From Streptomyces tardus (GTDB lineage: Bacteria > Actinomycetota > Actinomycetes > Streptomycetales > Streptomycetaceae), in NCBI RefSeq assembly GCF_018101125.2, contig NZ_JAELVF020000001.1, positions 4,009,629 to 4,073,628 of the forward strand: DNA of 64,000 nucleotides, read 5' to 3'. Positions 17,119 to 24,757 of this stretch are shown here, piece after piece; the stretch's first letter is position 1, and each line of letters opens with the position of its first letter. The translations under genes and the position numbers were made by a program. A model generated the notes under the pieces. The model had not been told where the DNA came from, made no database searches, and saw only the letters and a program-made list of their open reading frames with translations.

Positions 17119-17253
17119 CGTCCACGTACGGGTGCTCCGGCTCGCGGGTGCGTACGCCGCCGGGTCCGGGCGTCGGGCGCCCGGGGCGTACGGTCCGCTG
17201 ACGGTTGCGGGTCAGCGCCGGATTCCCACCGGCTTCCCCCGTGCGTGGACGTG
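17119..17253 (-). ncRNA. Cobalamin riboswitch
   Basis: Read on the minus strand, the aptamer core GCCGGTGGGAATCCGG is followed by CGCTGACCCGCAACCGTC, the classic conserved run of B12 riboswitches. A B12-box-like GAGCCGGAGCACCCG lies further 3'. The outer helix can form from CGTCCAC (17251-17245) and GTGGACG (17125-17119). It lies about 160 bases upstream of the toroid-protein gene and is in the right orientation to control the five-gene ECF operon. Confidence 0.9.
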
Positions 17254-17367
17254 CGTTGTGCACCGGCCACTGTAGCGCCGGCCCGAACGGCGCCTGCCGG
17301 ACGCCTGTCCGTCGACCGCAGGCCCGCCCAGCGCCGACTGCGTGGGCTCCGCCGCGGTGCGGGTGGG

Positions 17368-17997
17368 TCAGCCCCGGTCGTCGGGGGGCGGGACCGCGGC
17401 GGGAAGGTCGACCAGTCGGCAGACCGTCTCGATGTCGGCCGTGACCTCGCCGATGGAGGCCCGGCCGGAGAGCCAGGTGATCAGCGTCGAGTGCCAGGTG
17501 TGCTCTATCACCCGGGCGGCGGCCATCTGCTGCGGGCTCGGTGGACCGTCCAGACGCATCGCGTCCAGGATGATCCGCCTGGTCAGCTGGGAGACGACAT
17601 CGACCTCCTGGCTGACCGAGCGGTCGGCGAACAGGCAGGCCCGCACCATCGCGTCGGCCAGCTGTGGGTCGCGCTGGAGCCCGCGGAAGGCGCGCATCAG
17701 GGTGTTCGCCACCCGGGCGGCGGGCTCGGCGTCGGTCGGCGGCCTGCGGTGCAGCCCGTCGTGCAGCTGCCTCAGCTGGTCCTGCATGGTGGCGACCAGC
17801 AGATGGACCTTGGAGGGGAAGTACCGGTAGAGGGTGCCGAGCGCCACCTGGGAGGAGTCGGCCACTTCGCGCATCTGCACGGCGTCGAACCCGCCGCGCC
17901 TGGCCAGCCGGACGCCGGCCTTGAGGATGCGCCGGCGGCGCTCCTCCTGGCGCTCGGTCAGGGGAGTGGCAGCGGACGGGTTCGAGGGTGTGGTCAT
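17368..17997 (-). CDS. KstR-like TetR-family repressor
   Basis: A 209-residue TetR-family regulator. The N-terminal helix-turn-helix (RRRRILKAGVRLARRGGF, then VQMREVADSSQVALGTLYRY with FPSKVHLL) closely matches mycobacterial KstR, the steroid-catabolism repressor that responds to CoA thioesters. Resemblance continues into the ligand domain: VRACLFADRSVSQEVDVV, and ARVIEHTWHSTLITWLSGRAS. A perfect TnnAACnnGTTnnA operator lies in the divergent promoter region, supporting this assignment. No steroid-catabolic genes are in the window, so its target set here may be a local lipid or glycan operon. The start ATG 17997 was chosen by homology to the family N-terminus. Confidence 0.82.
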   Translation of the reverse strand: MTTPSNPSAATPLTERQEERRRRILKAGVRLARRGGFDAVQMREVADSSQVALGTLYRYFPSKVHLLVATMQDQLRQLHDGLHRRPPTDAEPAARVANTLMRAFRGLQRDPQLADAMVRACLFADRSVSQEVDVVSQLTRRIILDAMRLDGPPSPQQMAAARVIEHTWHSTLITWLSGRASIGEVTADIETVCRLVDLPAAVPPPDDRG

Positions 17998-18187
17998 GAC
18001 GGGGGAACAGCTCCGGATCTGACGAGGTGAGCGAGCACGAGACCCACTCCGGACGGGCCGCCCGAGCGGTCCGTGGTGGTGGGAATCACCGGTTCCGCCC
18101 CGGCGGACGAGGTGGCCGGCCGGTAGATTCGTGCGGTGAGCACCGAAGACGCGCACTCAGTGAGGGCGCCTCACCGGAACGCACTTC

Positions 18188-18201
18188 TGTAACTTGTTCT
18201 A
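18188..18201. promoter_or_regulatory. KstR-type operator
   Basis: TGTAACTTGTTCTA matches the published KstR consensus TnnAACnnGTTnnA at every fixed position. It lies between the KstR-like gene and the divergent glycosyltransferase operon. Confidence 0.75.
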
Positions 18202-18223
18202 GCTTATCGCGAGCGACTACGCT
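18194..18223 (+). promoter_or_regulatory. Candidate promoter of the glycosyltransferase operon
   Basis: TTGTTC (18194-18199) and TACGCT (18218-18223) are separated by 18 bases. The -35 overlaps the KstR-type operator, so bound repressor would block polymerase. Confidence 0.5.
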
Positions 18224-18289
18224 CACACGGAAGCTTCCGGCGAGTAACCAGTCGTGGAATCCCGGCTGGCCAGTGAGAAAGGGCCGCGT

Positions 18290-19618
18290 GTGAACGCTGA
18301 GGCCGTACGGGACCCGTCTCCGCGACAGGCAGCCGCAGACCTCGCCGACGGTCCGGTGGGCGACGGCGGTCTGCGCATCGCCCTGCTGACCTACAAGGGC
18401 AACCCGTACTGCGGCGGACAGGGCGTCTACGTCCGTCACCTCTCGCGGGAGCTGGCCCGGCTCGGCCATCGCGTCGAGGTGATCGGTGCCCAGCCCTACC
18501 CGGTGCTCGACGAGGGCGTCACCCTCACCGAGCTGCCCTCCCTGGACCTCTACCGCCAGCCCGACCCGTTCCGCACGCCCCGACCCGGCGAGTACCGCGA
18601 CTGGGTCGACGCCGTGGAGGTCGCCACCATGTGGACCGGCGGGTTCCCCGAGCCGCTGACCTTCTCGCTGCGCGCCCGCCGCCATCTGGCCGCCAGGCGC
18701 GGGGAGTTCGACGTCGTGCACGACAACCAGACGCTCGGCTACGGGCTGTTGGGCGATCTCGGCGCGCCGCTGGTGACCACCATCCACCACCCCATCACCG
18801 TGGACCGGCAGTTGGATCTCGCTGCCGCGCAGGGGCCGGTCCGCCGCGCCTCGGTGCGCCGCTGGTACGGCTTCACCCGCATGCAGCGCCGGGTCGCGCG
18901 CCGACTGCCCTCGGTGCTGACCGTCTCGGGGACCTCGCGCCGCGAGATCGTCGAGCACCTCGGCGTCCGGCCCGAGCGCGTCGAGGTGGTGCACATCGGC
19001 GCGGACAGCAGGCTGTTCTCGCCGGATCCGGCCGTCCCCGCGGTGCCGGGCCGCATCGTCACCACCTCCAGCGCCGACGTGCCCCTCAAGGGCCTGATCC
19101 ACCTCGTCGAGGCGCTGGCCAAGACCCGTGCAGAGCACCCCGACGCGCATCTGGTCGTGGTCGGCAAGCGCGCCGACGACGGGCCGGTCGCTGCCGCCAT
19201 CGAGCGGTACGGGCTGGGCGGGGCCGTCGAGTTCGTCAAGGGCATCTCCGACCGGGAGCTGGCCGACCTGCTGCGCAGCGCCCAGGTCGCCTGCGTCCCC
19301 TCGCTGTACGAGGGCTTCTCGCTGCCGGCCGCCGAGGCGATGGCCACCGGCACGCCGCTGGTCGCCACCACCGGCGGTGCCATCCCCGAGGTCGCCGGTC
19401 CCGACGGCGAGACCTGCCTCGCGGTACCGCCCGGCGAGGCAGGAGCGCTGGCGACGGCGCTCGGCCGGCTGCTCGGCGACCAGGAACTGCGGGCCCGCCT
19501 CGGTGCCGCCGGACGGGAACGTGTTCTCGCTCGCTTCACCTGGGAGCAGGCAGCCCTGCGCACCGCCGACCGCTATCGGGAGGCCGTCGCGCGCGGCGCC
19601 GCCGTCCGCGCCCGCTGA
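18290..19618 (+). CDS. GT4-family glycosyltransferase
   Basis: A 442-residue GT-B fold retaining glycosyltransferase. The N-terminal Rossmann domain has the glycine-rich acceptor loop GNPYCGGQGVYVRHLSREL. The C-terminal domain has the sugar-nucleotide site with the E-x7-E pair in SLYEGFSLPAAEAMATG. The donor is usually UDP- or GDP-sugar. GTG 18290 is favoured because AGAAAGGG ends six bases upstream. It is the first gene of a three-gene plus-strand unit downstream of the KstR-type operator. No signal peptide or membrane helix, so it acts at the inner face of the membrane or in the cytosol. Confidence 0.88.
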   Translation: MNAEAVRDPSPRQAAADLADGPVGDGGLRIALLTYKGNPYCGGQGVYVRHLSRELARLGHRVEVIGAQPYPVLDEGVTLTELPSLDLYRQPDPFRTPRPGEYRDWVDAVEVATMWTGGFPEPLTFSLRARRHLAARRGEFDVVHDNQTLGYGLLGDLGAPLVTTIHHPITVDRQLDLAAAQGPVRRASVRRWYGFTRMQRRVARRLPSVLTVSGTSRREIVEHLGVRPERVEVVHIGADSRLFSPDPAVPAVPGRIVTTSSADVPLKGLIHLVEALAKTRAEHPDAHLVVVGKRADDGPVAAAIERYGLGGAVEFVKGISDRELADLLRSAQVACVPSLYEGFSLPAAEAMATGTPLVATTGGAIPEVAGPDGETCLAVPPGEAGALATALGRLLGDQELRARLGAAGRERVLARFTWEQAALRTADRYREAVARGAAVRAR

Positions 19619-19733
19619 CCCGCCGTCGGCTCCGTCGCCGGTACCGCGCACGGCCGCGCGACGATCCGCTCCACCCGACTCAACGCCCCCCCCGGTTCAT
19701 CCATCCCGCCCCCGGACGAAAGCAGAGTGCACC

Positions 19734-20474
19734 GTGCTGACCGTCGACTTCTCCCGGTTCCCCCTCGCGCCAGGTGACCGAGTGCTCGATCTGGGCTGCG
19801 GCGCGGGCCGCCACGCCTTCGAGTGCTACCGGCGCGGCGCCCAGGTCGTCGCTCTGGACCAGAACAGGGAGGAGATCCGCGAGGTCGCCAAGTGGTTCGC
19901 GGCGATGGAGGAGGCCGGCGAGGCGCCCGCCGGCGCCACCGCCACCGCCATGGAGGGCGACGCGCTCGCGCTGCCCTTCCCCGACGACAGCTTCGACGTC
20001 GTGATCATCTCCGAGGTCATGGAGCACATCCACGACGACAAGGGCGTACTGGCCGAGATGGTCCGGGTACTGCGCCCCGGCGGCCGGATCGCCGTCACGG
20101 TCCCGCGCTACGGCCCCGAGAAGGTCTGCTGGACGCTGTCCGACGCGTACCACGAGGTCGAGGGCGGCCACATCCGCATCTACAAGGGCGAGCAGCTGGT
20201 CGAGCGGATGAAGGGCGCCGGGCTGCGTCCGTACGGCAGCCACCACGCGCACGCGCTGCACTCGCCCTACTGGTGGCTCAAGTGCGCCTTCGGCGTCGAC
20301 CGCGACGGCGAGGACGCGGCGCTGCCGGTGCGCGCGTACCACCGGCTGCTGGTCTGGGACATCATGAAGAAGCCACTGCTCACCCGGGTCGCCGAGCAGG
20401 CGCTCAACCCGCTTATGGGCAAGAGCTTCGTGGTCTACGCGACCAAGCCGCACCAGTCGAAGGTCTCCGCGTGA
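19734..20474 (+). CDS. Class I SAM-dependent methyltransferase
   Basis: A 246-residue methyltransferase of the UbiE/Methyltransf_11 type. Motif I is VLDLGCGAGRHAFE near residues 18-31, the acidic loop follows as VVALDQN, and the motif II/III region reads FDVVIISEVMEHI and VLRPGGRIAVTVPR. It starts with GTG 19734, 115 bases after the glycosyltransferase, and its stop overlaps the next gene by 4 bp. With the glycosyltransferase and toroid protein it likely modifies one lipid- or sugar-containing product; the actual acceptor is unknown. Confidence 0.85.
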   Translation: MLTVDFSRFPLAPGDRVLDLGCGAGRHAFECYRRGAQVVALDQNREEIREVAKWFAAMEEAGEAPAGATATAMEGDALALPFPDDSFDVVIISEVMEHIHDDKGVLAEMVRVLRPGGRIAVTVPRYGPEKVCWTLSDAYHEVEGGHIRIYKGEQLVERMKGAGLRPYGSHHAHALHSPYWWLKCAFGVDRDGEDAALPVRAYHRLLVWDIMKKPLLTRVAEQALNPLMGKSFVVYATKPHQSKVSA

Positions 20475-21541
20475 CGAGCCCCGAGCGCACCGAACGGCTC
20501 GTGCTGCCGGGCGTACTGACCGCCGAGCAGGCCGGCCGCACCGTGGCCGGGATCCTGGCGATCCAGCGCGAGGACGGCGCGATCCCGTGGTTCCGCGGCC
20601 ACCACCTCGACCCGTGGGACCACATCGAGGCCGCCATGGCGCTGGACACCGCGGGCGAGCACACCGCGGCCCGCGCCGCGTACAACTGGCTCGCCGAGCA
20701 CCAACTCCCCGACGGAGCCTGGTACGCCGCCTACCACGACGGCGACGCCGACCACCCGACCGACCGCGGCCGGGAGAGCAACTTCTGCGCGTACGTGGCC
20801 GTCGGCGCCTGGCACCACTACCTGTCCACCGGCGACGACGCCTATCTCGAACGCATGTGGCCCGTGGTGCACCGAGCGGTGGACTTCGTGCTCGAACTCC
20901 AGCAGCCCGGCGGCGAGATCGGCTGGAAGCGGGAGAACGACGGCACCCCCGTGACCGACGCGCTGCTCACCGGGAGCTCCTCGATCTACCAGGCGCTGCG
21001 CTGCGCGCTGGCCCTCGCCGAGCACCGCGAGGAGCCCCAGCCCGACTGGGAGTTGGCGGTCGGCCGGCTGGGCCACGCCATCGCCGCGCACCCCGAGCGC
21101 TTCCTGGACAAGTCCCGCTACTCCATGGACTGGTACTACCCGGTGCTCGGCGGGGCCCTCACCGGCTCCGCCGCCCAGCGGCGCATCGAGGCCGACTGGG
21201 AGAGCTTCGTGGTCCCCGGCCTCGGGGTGCGCTGCGTCGTCCCCAACCCCTGGGTGACGGGCGGGGAGAGCGCCGAACTCGCCCTGGCCCTCTGGGTGAT
21301 GGGCGAATCCGACCGGGCGCTGGACGTGTTGCGCTGGATTCAGCACCTGCGCGCCGACAACGGCCTCTACTGGACCGGCTACGTCTTCGACGACGAAGCG
21401 GTGTGGCCCCGCGAGCAGACCGCCTGGACGGCGGCGTCGCTGCTGCTGGCGGTCGCCGCGCTCGGCGGCGACGAGGCCACCGTGCAGGTCTTCGGCGCCG
21501 AGCGCCTGCCGTGCGGCCTCGCCCCGCCCGACTGCTGCTGA
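20471..21541 (+). CDS. Alpha/alpha-toroid protein (annotated prenyltransferase in relatives; function unknown)
   Basis: A 356-residue soluble protein with repeated helical hairpins typical of (alpha/alpha)6 toroids: GILAIQREDGAIPWFRG, NWLAEHQLPDGAWYAAYHDG, VDFVLELQQPGGEIGWK. The short Trp- and Asp-rich turns at hairpin ends resemble both prenyltransferase subunits and six-hairpin glycosidases. No DDxxD prenyl-diphosphate motif or zinc ligand set is clear, so the name prenyltransferase should be treated as a fold label. It is translationally coupled to the methyltransferase by a GTGA overlap. A role as a glycosidase or isoprenoid-glycan enzyme is possible. Confidence 0.7.
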   Translation: MTSPERTERLVLPGVLTAEQAGRTVAGILAIQREDGAIPWFRGHHLDPWDHIEAAMALDTAGEHTAARAAYNWLAEHQLPDGAWYAAYHDGDADHPTDRGRESNFCAYVAVGAWHHYLSTGDDAYLERMWPVVHRAVDFVLELQQPGGEIGWKRENDGTPVTDALLTGSSSIYQALRCALALAEHREEPQPDWELAVGRLGHAIAAHPERFLDKSRYSMDWYYPVLGGALTGSAAQRRIEADWESFVVPGLGVRCVVPNPWVTGGESAELALALWVMGESDRALDVLRWIQHLRADNGLYWTGYVFDDEAVWPREQTAWTAASLLLAVAALGGDEATVQVFGAERLPCGLAPPDCC

Positions 21542-21585
21542 CCGTCTGCCGGAGCTGAGCGCCCGGCGGGCCGCTGTACGCCCGA

Positions 21586-21640
21586 CCCGGCCCGTACAGA
21601 CCGGCTCCTACAGGCCCGGCCCGTACAGACCGGCTCCTAC
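21586..21640. repeat. 29-bp period direct repeat, two copies
   Basis: A 26-bp word beginning CCCGGCCCGTACAGACC occurs at 21586-21611 and again at 21615-21640, in the short convergent gap between the toroid-protein gene and the DUF5336 gene. Confidence 0.7.
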
Positions 21641-21723
21641 GGGACCGGCCCGAACACCCCCGGTGCGGGCGTCCGTTGGGCCCGGCGCGCCCCGCTCGCC
21701 CGTACCGGCTGCCGCGACAGCGC

Positions 21724-21760
21724 GACGGCCCCGCCGCACCCAAGGAGTGGCGGGGCCGTC
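21724..21760. terminator. Bidirectional terminator
   Basis: Perfect 12-bp stem GACGGCCCCGCC and its complement with a 13-base loop, between two convergent genes. Confidence 0.8.
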
Positions 21761-21779
21761 TCGTCGTACGGGGCGGAAC

Positions 21780-22664
21780 TCAGCCGCGCTGGATGCCGGA
21801 TGTGTCCTGAAGGATGCCGCGGCGGTTGTCCTGGGTCTGCGCGACGAGCGCCTGACCGCGCTGTTCCACCGCCAGGTACCAGGTGCCCGGGGCGAGTTCG
21901 GCGACCGGAGTCTGCGAACCGTCCTCGGCGAACAGCGGACGGGCGACCGGCACCGCGAACCAGAAGGGCTGGAAGTTCGGGTCCGGCGCCGCGGCCTGAG
22001 GCGGCTGCTGCTGCGCGGCCGGCTGGGGGGCCTGCTGCTGCGGCTGCTGACCGTAGGGCTGCTGCGCGGCGGGCTGCTGCTGGGCGCCGGGGTAGCCGTA
22101 GCCGCCCTGCGGCTGCTGCGCGCCGGGCTGCTGCATACCCGGCTGCTGCTGGGCGCCCGGGTAGCCGTAACCGGCCTGCGGCTGCTGGCCGTACGGGCTG
22201 GCGGGAGCGGACGGACCGCCGCTGATCGGCAGCTTGAGCGGGGCCAGCAGCTGGTTCAGCACCGCGGCCACGGCAAGACCCACGGCGAAGATCGCTCCGA
22301 GGATCTGACCGACCCCCATGTCGAGCGCCTCCTCGGCGCCCAGCGGGTTGGCGAACAGAGTCCAGATCGCGGTCCACGCGGTGAAGATCGCCAGCGTGAG
22401 GCCCCACTGGTCGAGCGTCAGACCGAGCACCTTCAGATGCGCGGGTACGAAACGCGAACCGGCCGTCAGGCCCGCCGCGATGACACCGGCCAGGTAGATC
22501 GAGAAGAGCGCGGGGAACCAGAAGTTCGACCAGGCGTTGCGGCTGTCGGACTCTCCCCCCACGACACCCTTGAATTCGTAGAAGTCCAGGAACGAGGCGA
22601 CCAAGAGCAGTACCGCTGCTCCGATTACGATGAGGTCGCCTCGTGTGAGCGAGCGGTTGTTCAC
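21780..22664 (-). CDS. DUF5336 membrane protein with Gln/Pro-rich tail
   Basis: A 294-residue membrane protein. About four N-terminal helices (residues 10-140) are followed by a low-complexity Gln/Pro/Gly/Tyr region (about 145-225) with repeated GYGYPGAQQQP units, then a small C-terminal domain (FWFAVPVARPLFAED...GTWYLAVEQRG). This layout resembles actinobacterial DUF5336 proteins related to the mycobacterial 34-kDa antigen. GTG 22664 is preceded by GAAGGA. The tyrosine/glutamine-rich linker may drive clustering or contact the cell wall. Function unknown. Confidence 0.75.
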   Translation of the reverse strand: MNNRSLTRGDLIVIGAAVLLLVASFLDFYEFKGVVGGESDSRNAWSNFWFPALFSIYLAGVIAAGLTAGSRFVPAHLKVLGLTLDQWGLTLAIFTAWTAIWTLFANPLGAEEALDMGVGQILGAIFAVGLAVAAVLNQLLAPLKLPISGGPSAPASPYGQQPQAGYGYPGAQQQPGMQQPGAQQPQGGYGYPGAQQQPAAQQPYGQQPQQQAPQPAAQQQPPQAAAPDPNFQPFWFAVPVARPLFAEDGSQTPVAELAPGTWYLAVEQRGQALVAQTQDNRRGILQDTSGIQRG

Positions 22665-22850
22665 GTCAGATCCTTCATTGATCGTCTCGTCATGGTCTGG
22701 TCAGTACGGGGGCGGCCACCATCGTACGGAAGCGCGGAGCGGGCGACTGCCTCCCCCCGGAGACGGCTGCCTGTGGGCACCGACCGGTGGAGGTCGAGCG
22801 AACCGGTGGCACCTGGGGATCTCGCACACACCGCTGCGTTCCACCGCTCG

Positions 22851-23942
22851 CTAACGTTTTCCTACCAGGTAGGAAGTGATGCCGTCAGCAATTCCCCGGG
22901 CTGCTTTCCCCTGCCAATGGTTGTCTGTGAGCAAGGCAACGTCCTTGCTGTGTCGCATATTGCCGCATTCCAGGAACACCTTGGGCACCTTGGACAGATT
23001 CAGTCCGCCGAGGTCGTCGCGGACGGTCACACCGGTGGCCGCGACGTCGCTGCCGAGGTAGTTCGAGGCCGGCATCCCGGTCGTCCTGCGGAAGCTGTCC
23101 GCGAGCCGGCCCGCGAGCCTGGCCGAAGGACCCGTGATTCGCGAGGTGTCGGCCTCCCCGCCGCGCACCCGGTGCGGTGCGATCACGTGGAAGCCGCGGT
23201 TGTCCGGCGCTGTCGAGCCGTCGGCGTGCACGGAGACCACGGCGTCGGCCTTCGCCTCGTTGCCGATGCGGGCCCGCTCGTCGATGCAGGGCCCGTACGG
23301 TCGGTCGTCGTCCTGGGTCAACTCCACGGTGGCGCCCCGCTGTTCGAGCAGGGCGCGGGTCTTGCGCGCCACCTGGAGCGTGAACGTGGCCTCCGGATAG
23401 CCGTCGTTGCTCGCCGTACCGGTGGTGTCGCACTCCTTGCGGGTGGTGCCGATGTCGACCGTCCGGTTGATCTCCGAGGCGTGGTTGCGGTTACCGGGGT
23501 TGTGGCCGGGGTCGAGCACAACAGTGGTGCCGCGCAGGGGCTTTCGCCCCTCGGGGGAGCCGCTCGCCCCTCGGGACGGCTGCTCGGAGGCATCGGCGTC
23601 CGAGCCGTCCGACTCCTTCGGGCCGGGCGAACCGCCCTTGCCCTCCGAGGCCGAACCACCGGCCGCCTCCGGCGACTCGGCGCTCGTTCCGCTCTCGCCG
23701 CCGGCCCGGTCGTTCCCGTCGTCGGCGCGCTCGCCGCCGAGCCACAGCAGCCCGGCAATCAGCCCCAGCGGCAGCAGCACGGCGAGGGCGGTGAACACCC
23801 GGCGTGCCGTGGACGAACGCCCGGGCCCGGAACCACTGGCGTTCCCGCCCCCGGAGCCGGTCCTGCTCCCGGGTCCGGAGCCGAAGGTGTCGGCGGGCTC
23901 GCCGCTCCCGTCGTCGGGCCCCGAGCCCCTGCGCCACCTCAT
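22851..23942 (-). CDS. N-acetylmuramoyl-L-alanine amidase (Amidase_3), membrane-anchored
   Basis: A 363-residue peptidoglycan amidase. A cytoplasmic N-terminus of about 47 residues, one helix (VFTALAVLLPLGLIAGLLWL), a Ser/Glu/Gly-rich spacer and then a zinc amidase domain from about residue 138. Metal and catalytic motifs: VVLDPGHNPG (zinc His), the Glu in GYPEATFTLQ (second zinc ligand), VVSVHADGS (third zinc ligand) and VFLECGNMRH (catalytic Glu). It should cut the stem peptide from glycan strands outside the cell. Its ATG overlaps the stop of the upstream methyltransferase (ATGA), so the two are co-translated. Confidence 0.88.
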   Translation of the reverse strand: MRWRRGSGPDDGSGEPADTFGSGPGSRTGSGGGNASGSGPGRSSTARRVFTALAVLLPLGLIAGLLWLGGERADDGNDRAGGESGTSAESPEAAGGSASEGKGGSPGPKESDGSDADASEQPSRGASGSPEGRKPLRGTTVVLDPGHNPGNRNHASEINRTVDIGTTRKECDTTGTASNDGYPEATFTLQVARKTRALLEQRGATVELTQDDDRPYGPCIDERARIGNEAKADAVVSVHADGSTAPDNRGFHVIAPHRVRGGEADTSRITGPSARLAGRLADSFRRTTGMPASNYLGSDVAATGVTVRDDLGGLNLSKVPKVFLECGNMRHSKDVALLTDNHWQGKAARGIADGITSYLVGKR

Positions 23943-24580
23943 GCGCCTGCCGCCACCCGCCGCAGCACCCGCAGGGAGGCGGTGGCCGAAACCTCGGTGA
24001 ACGCCCCGGAGTCGAGTGCTCTGCGCCAGATCAGGTACGGGGCCCTGCCTCCGTCGGCGGGGTCCGGGAACACGTCGTGGATCACCAGCAGCCCGCCCGC
24101 GGCCACCTGGGGCGCCCACCCCTCGTAGTCGGCGTTCGCGTGCTCCTCGGTGTGCCCTCCGTCGATGAAGACCAGGCCCAGCGGCGTCGTCCAGAAGGCG
24201 GCGATCTGCGGCGAACGCCCGACGAGTGCGACGACGTGCTCCTCCAGGCCGGCCGCGTGCAGCGTCCGTCGGAAGGTCGGCAGCGTGTCCATCCGCCCCA
24301 CCTGCGGGTCCACGACCTCCGGATCGTGGTACTCCCAGCCCGGCTGCTGCTCCTCGCTGCCCCGGTGGTGGTCGACGGTGATCGCCGGTACGCCGGCCGC
24401 GCGGGCGGCCTCGGCGATCAGGATCGTCGAACGCCCGCAGTAGGTGCCGACTTCGAGCAGCGGCAGCCCCAACCCGGCGGCCTGCGCCGCCGCTTCGTAC
24501 AGGGCGAGGCCCTCGTCGCGGGGCATGAAGCCCTTCGCCGCTTCGAAGGCCGTCAGGATCTCTGCCGGGGGAGTGGTCAT
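23939..24580 (-). CDS. Class I SAM-dependent methyltransferase (Methyltransf_24 type)
   Basis: A 213-residue methyltransferase. The SAM loop is LLEVGTYCGRSTI near residues 41-53, the acidic residue follows at ITVDHHRG, and the metal-type block VFIDGGHTEEHANADYEGW resembles O-methyltransferases of the Methyltransf_24 family. The C-terminal half holds LLVIHDVFPDPADGG. The gene is coupled to the downstream peptidoglycan amidase by a 4-bp overlap, an arrangement that hints at a cell-envelope substrate. The ATG at 24580 is chosen for the normal N-terminus; the ribosome site is weak. Confidence 0.78.
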   Translation of the reverse strand: MTTPPAEILTAFEAAKGFMPRDEGLALYEAAAQAAGLGLPLLEVGTYCGRSTILIAEAARAAGVPAITVDHHRGSEEQQPGWEYHDPEVVDPQVGRMDTLPTFRRTLHAAGLEEHVVALVGRSPQIAAFWTTPLGLVFIDGGHTEEHANADYEGWAPQVAAGGLLVIHDVFPDPADGGRAPYLIWRRALDSGAFTEVSATASLRVLRRVAAGA

Positions 24581-24757
24581 GGGCGCCCATGCTGCCGCAT
24601 CCCGGCGCATCGGCCCAGCCCGGGGTACGGGCCGCCGCGCGCCCCGGACGGCGGGCGCCGGGAGGGCTCGGCGGGAGTGCGCCGGTCGGCCGTCCGCCCC
24701 GGCGCACCACTTGCAGGAACACCTCGCAGGGGTGCAGGGTGCATGACAGGTGGGACG

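Noticed and set aside
15667..21541. A terpene biosynthesis cluster suggested by two proteins with prenyltransferase-like repeats
   Set aside because: One is secreted and lies in a B12-regulated operon; the other lacks a prenyl-diphosphate motif. No polyprenyl synthase or cyclase is present.
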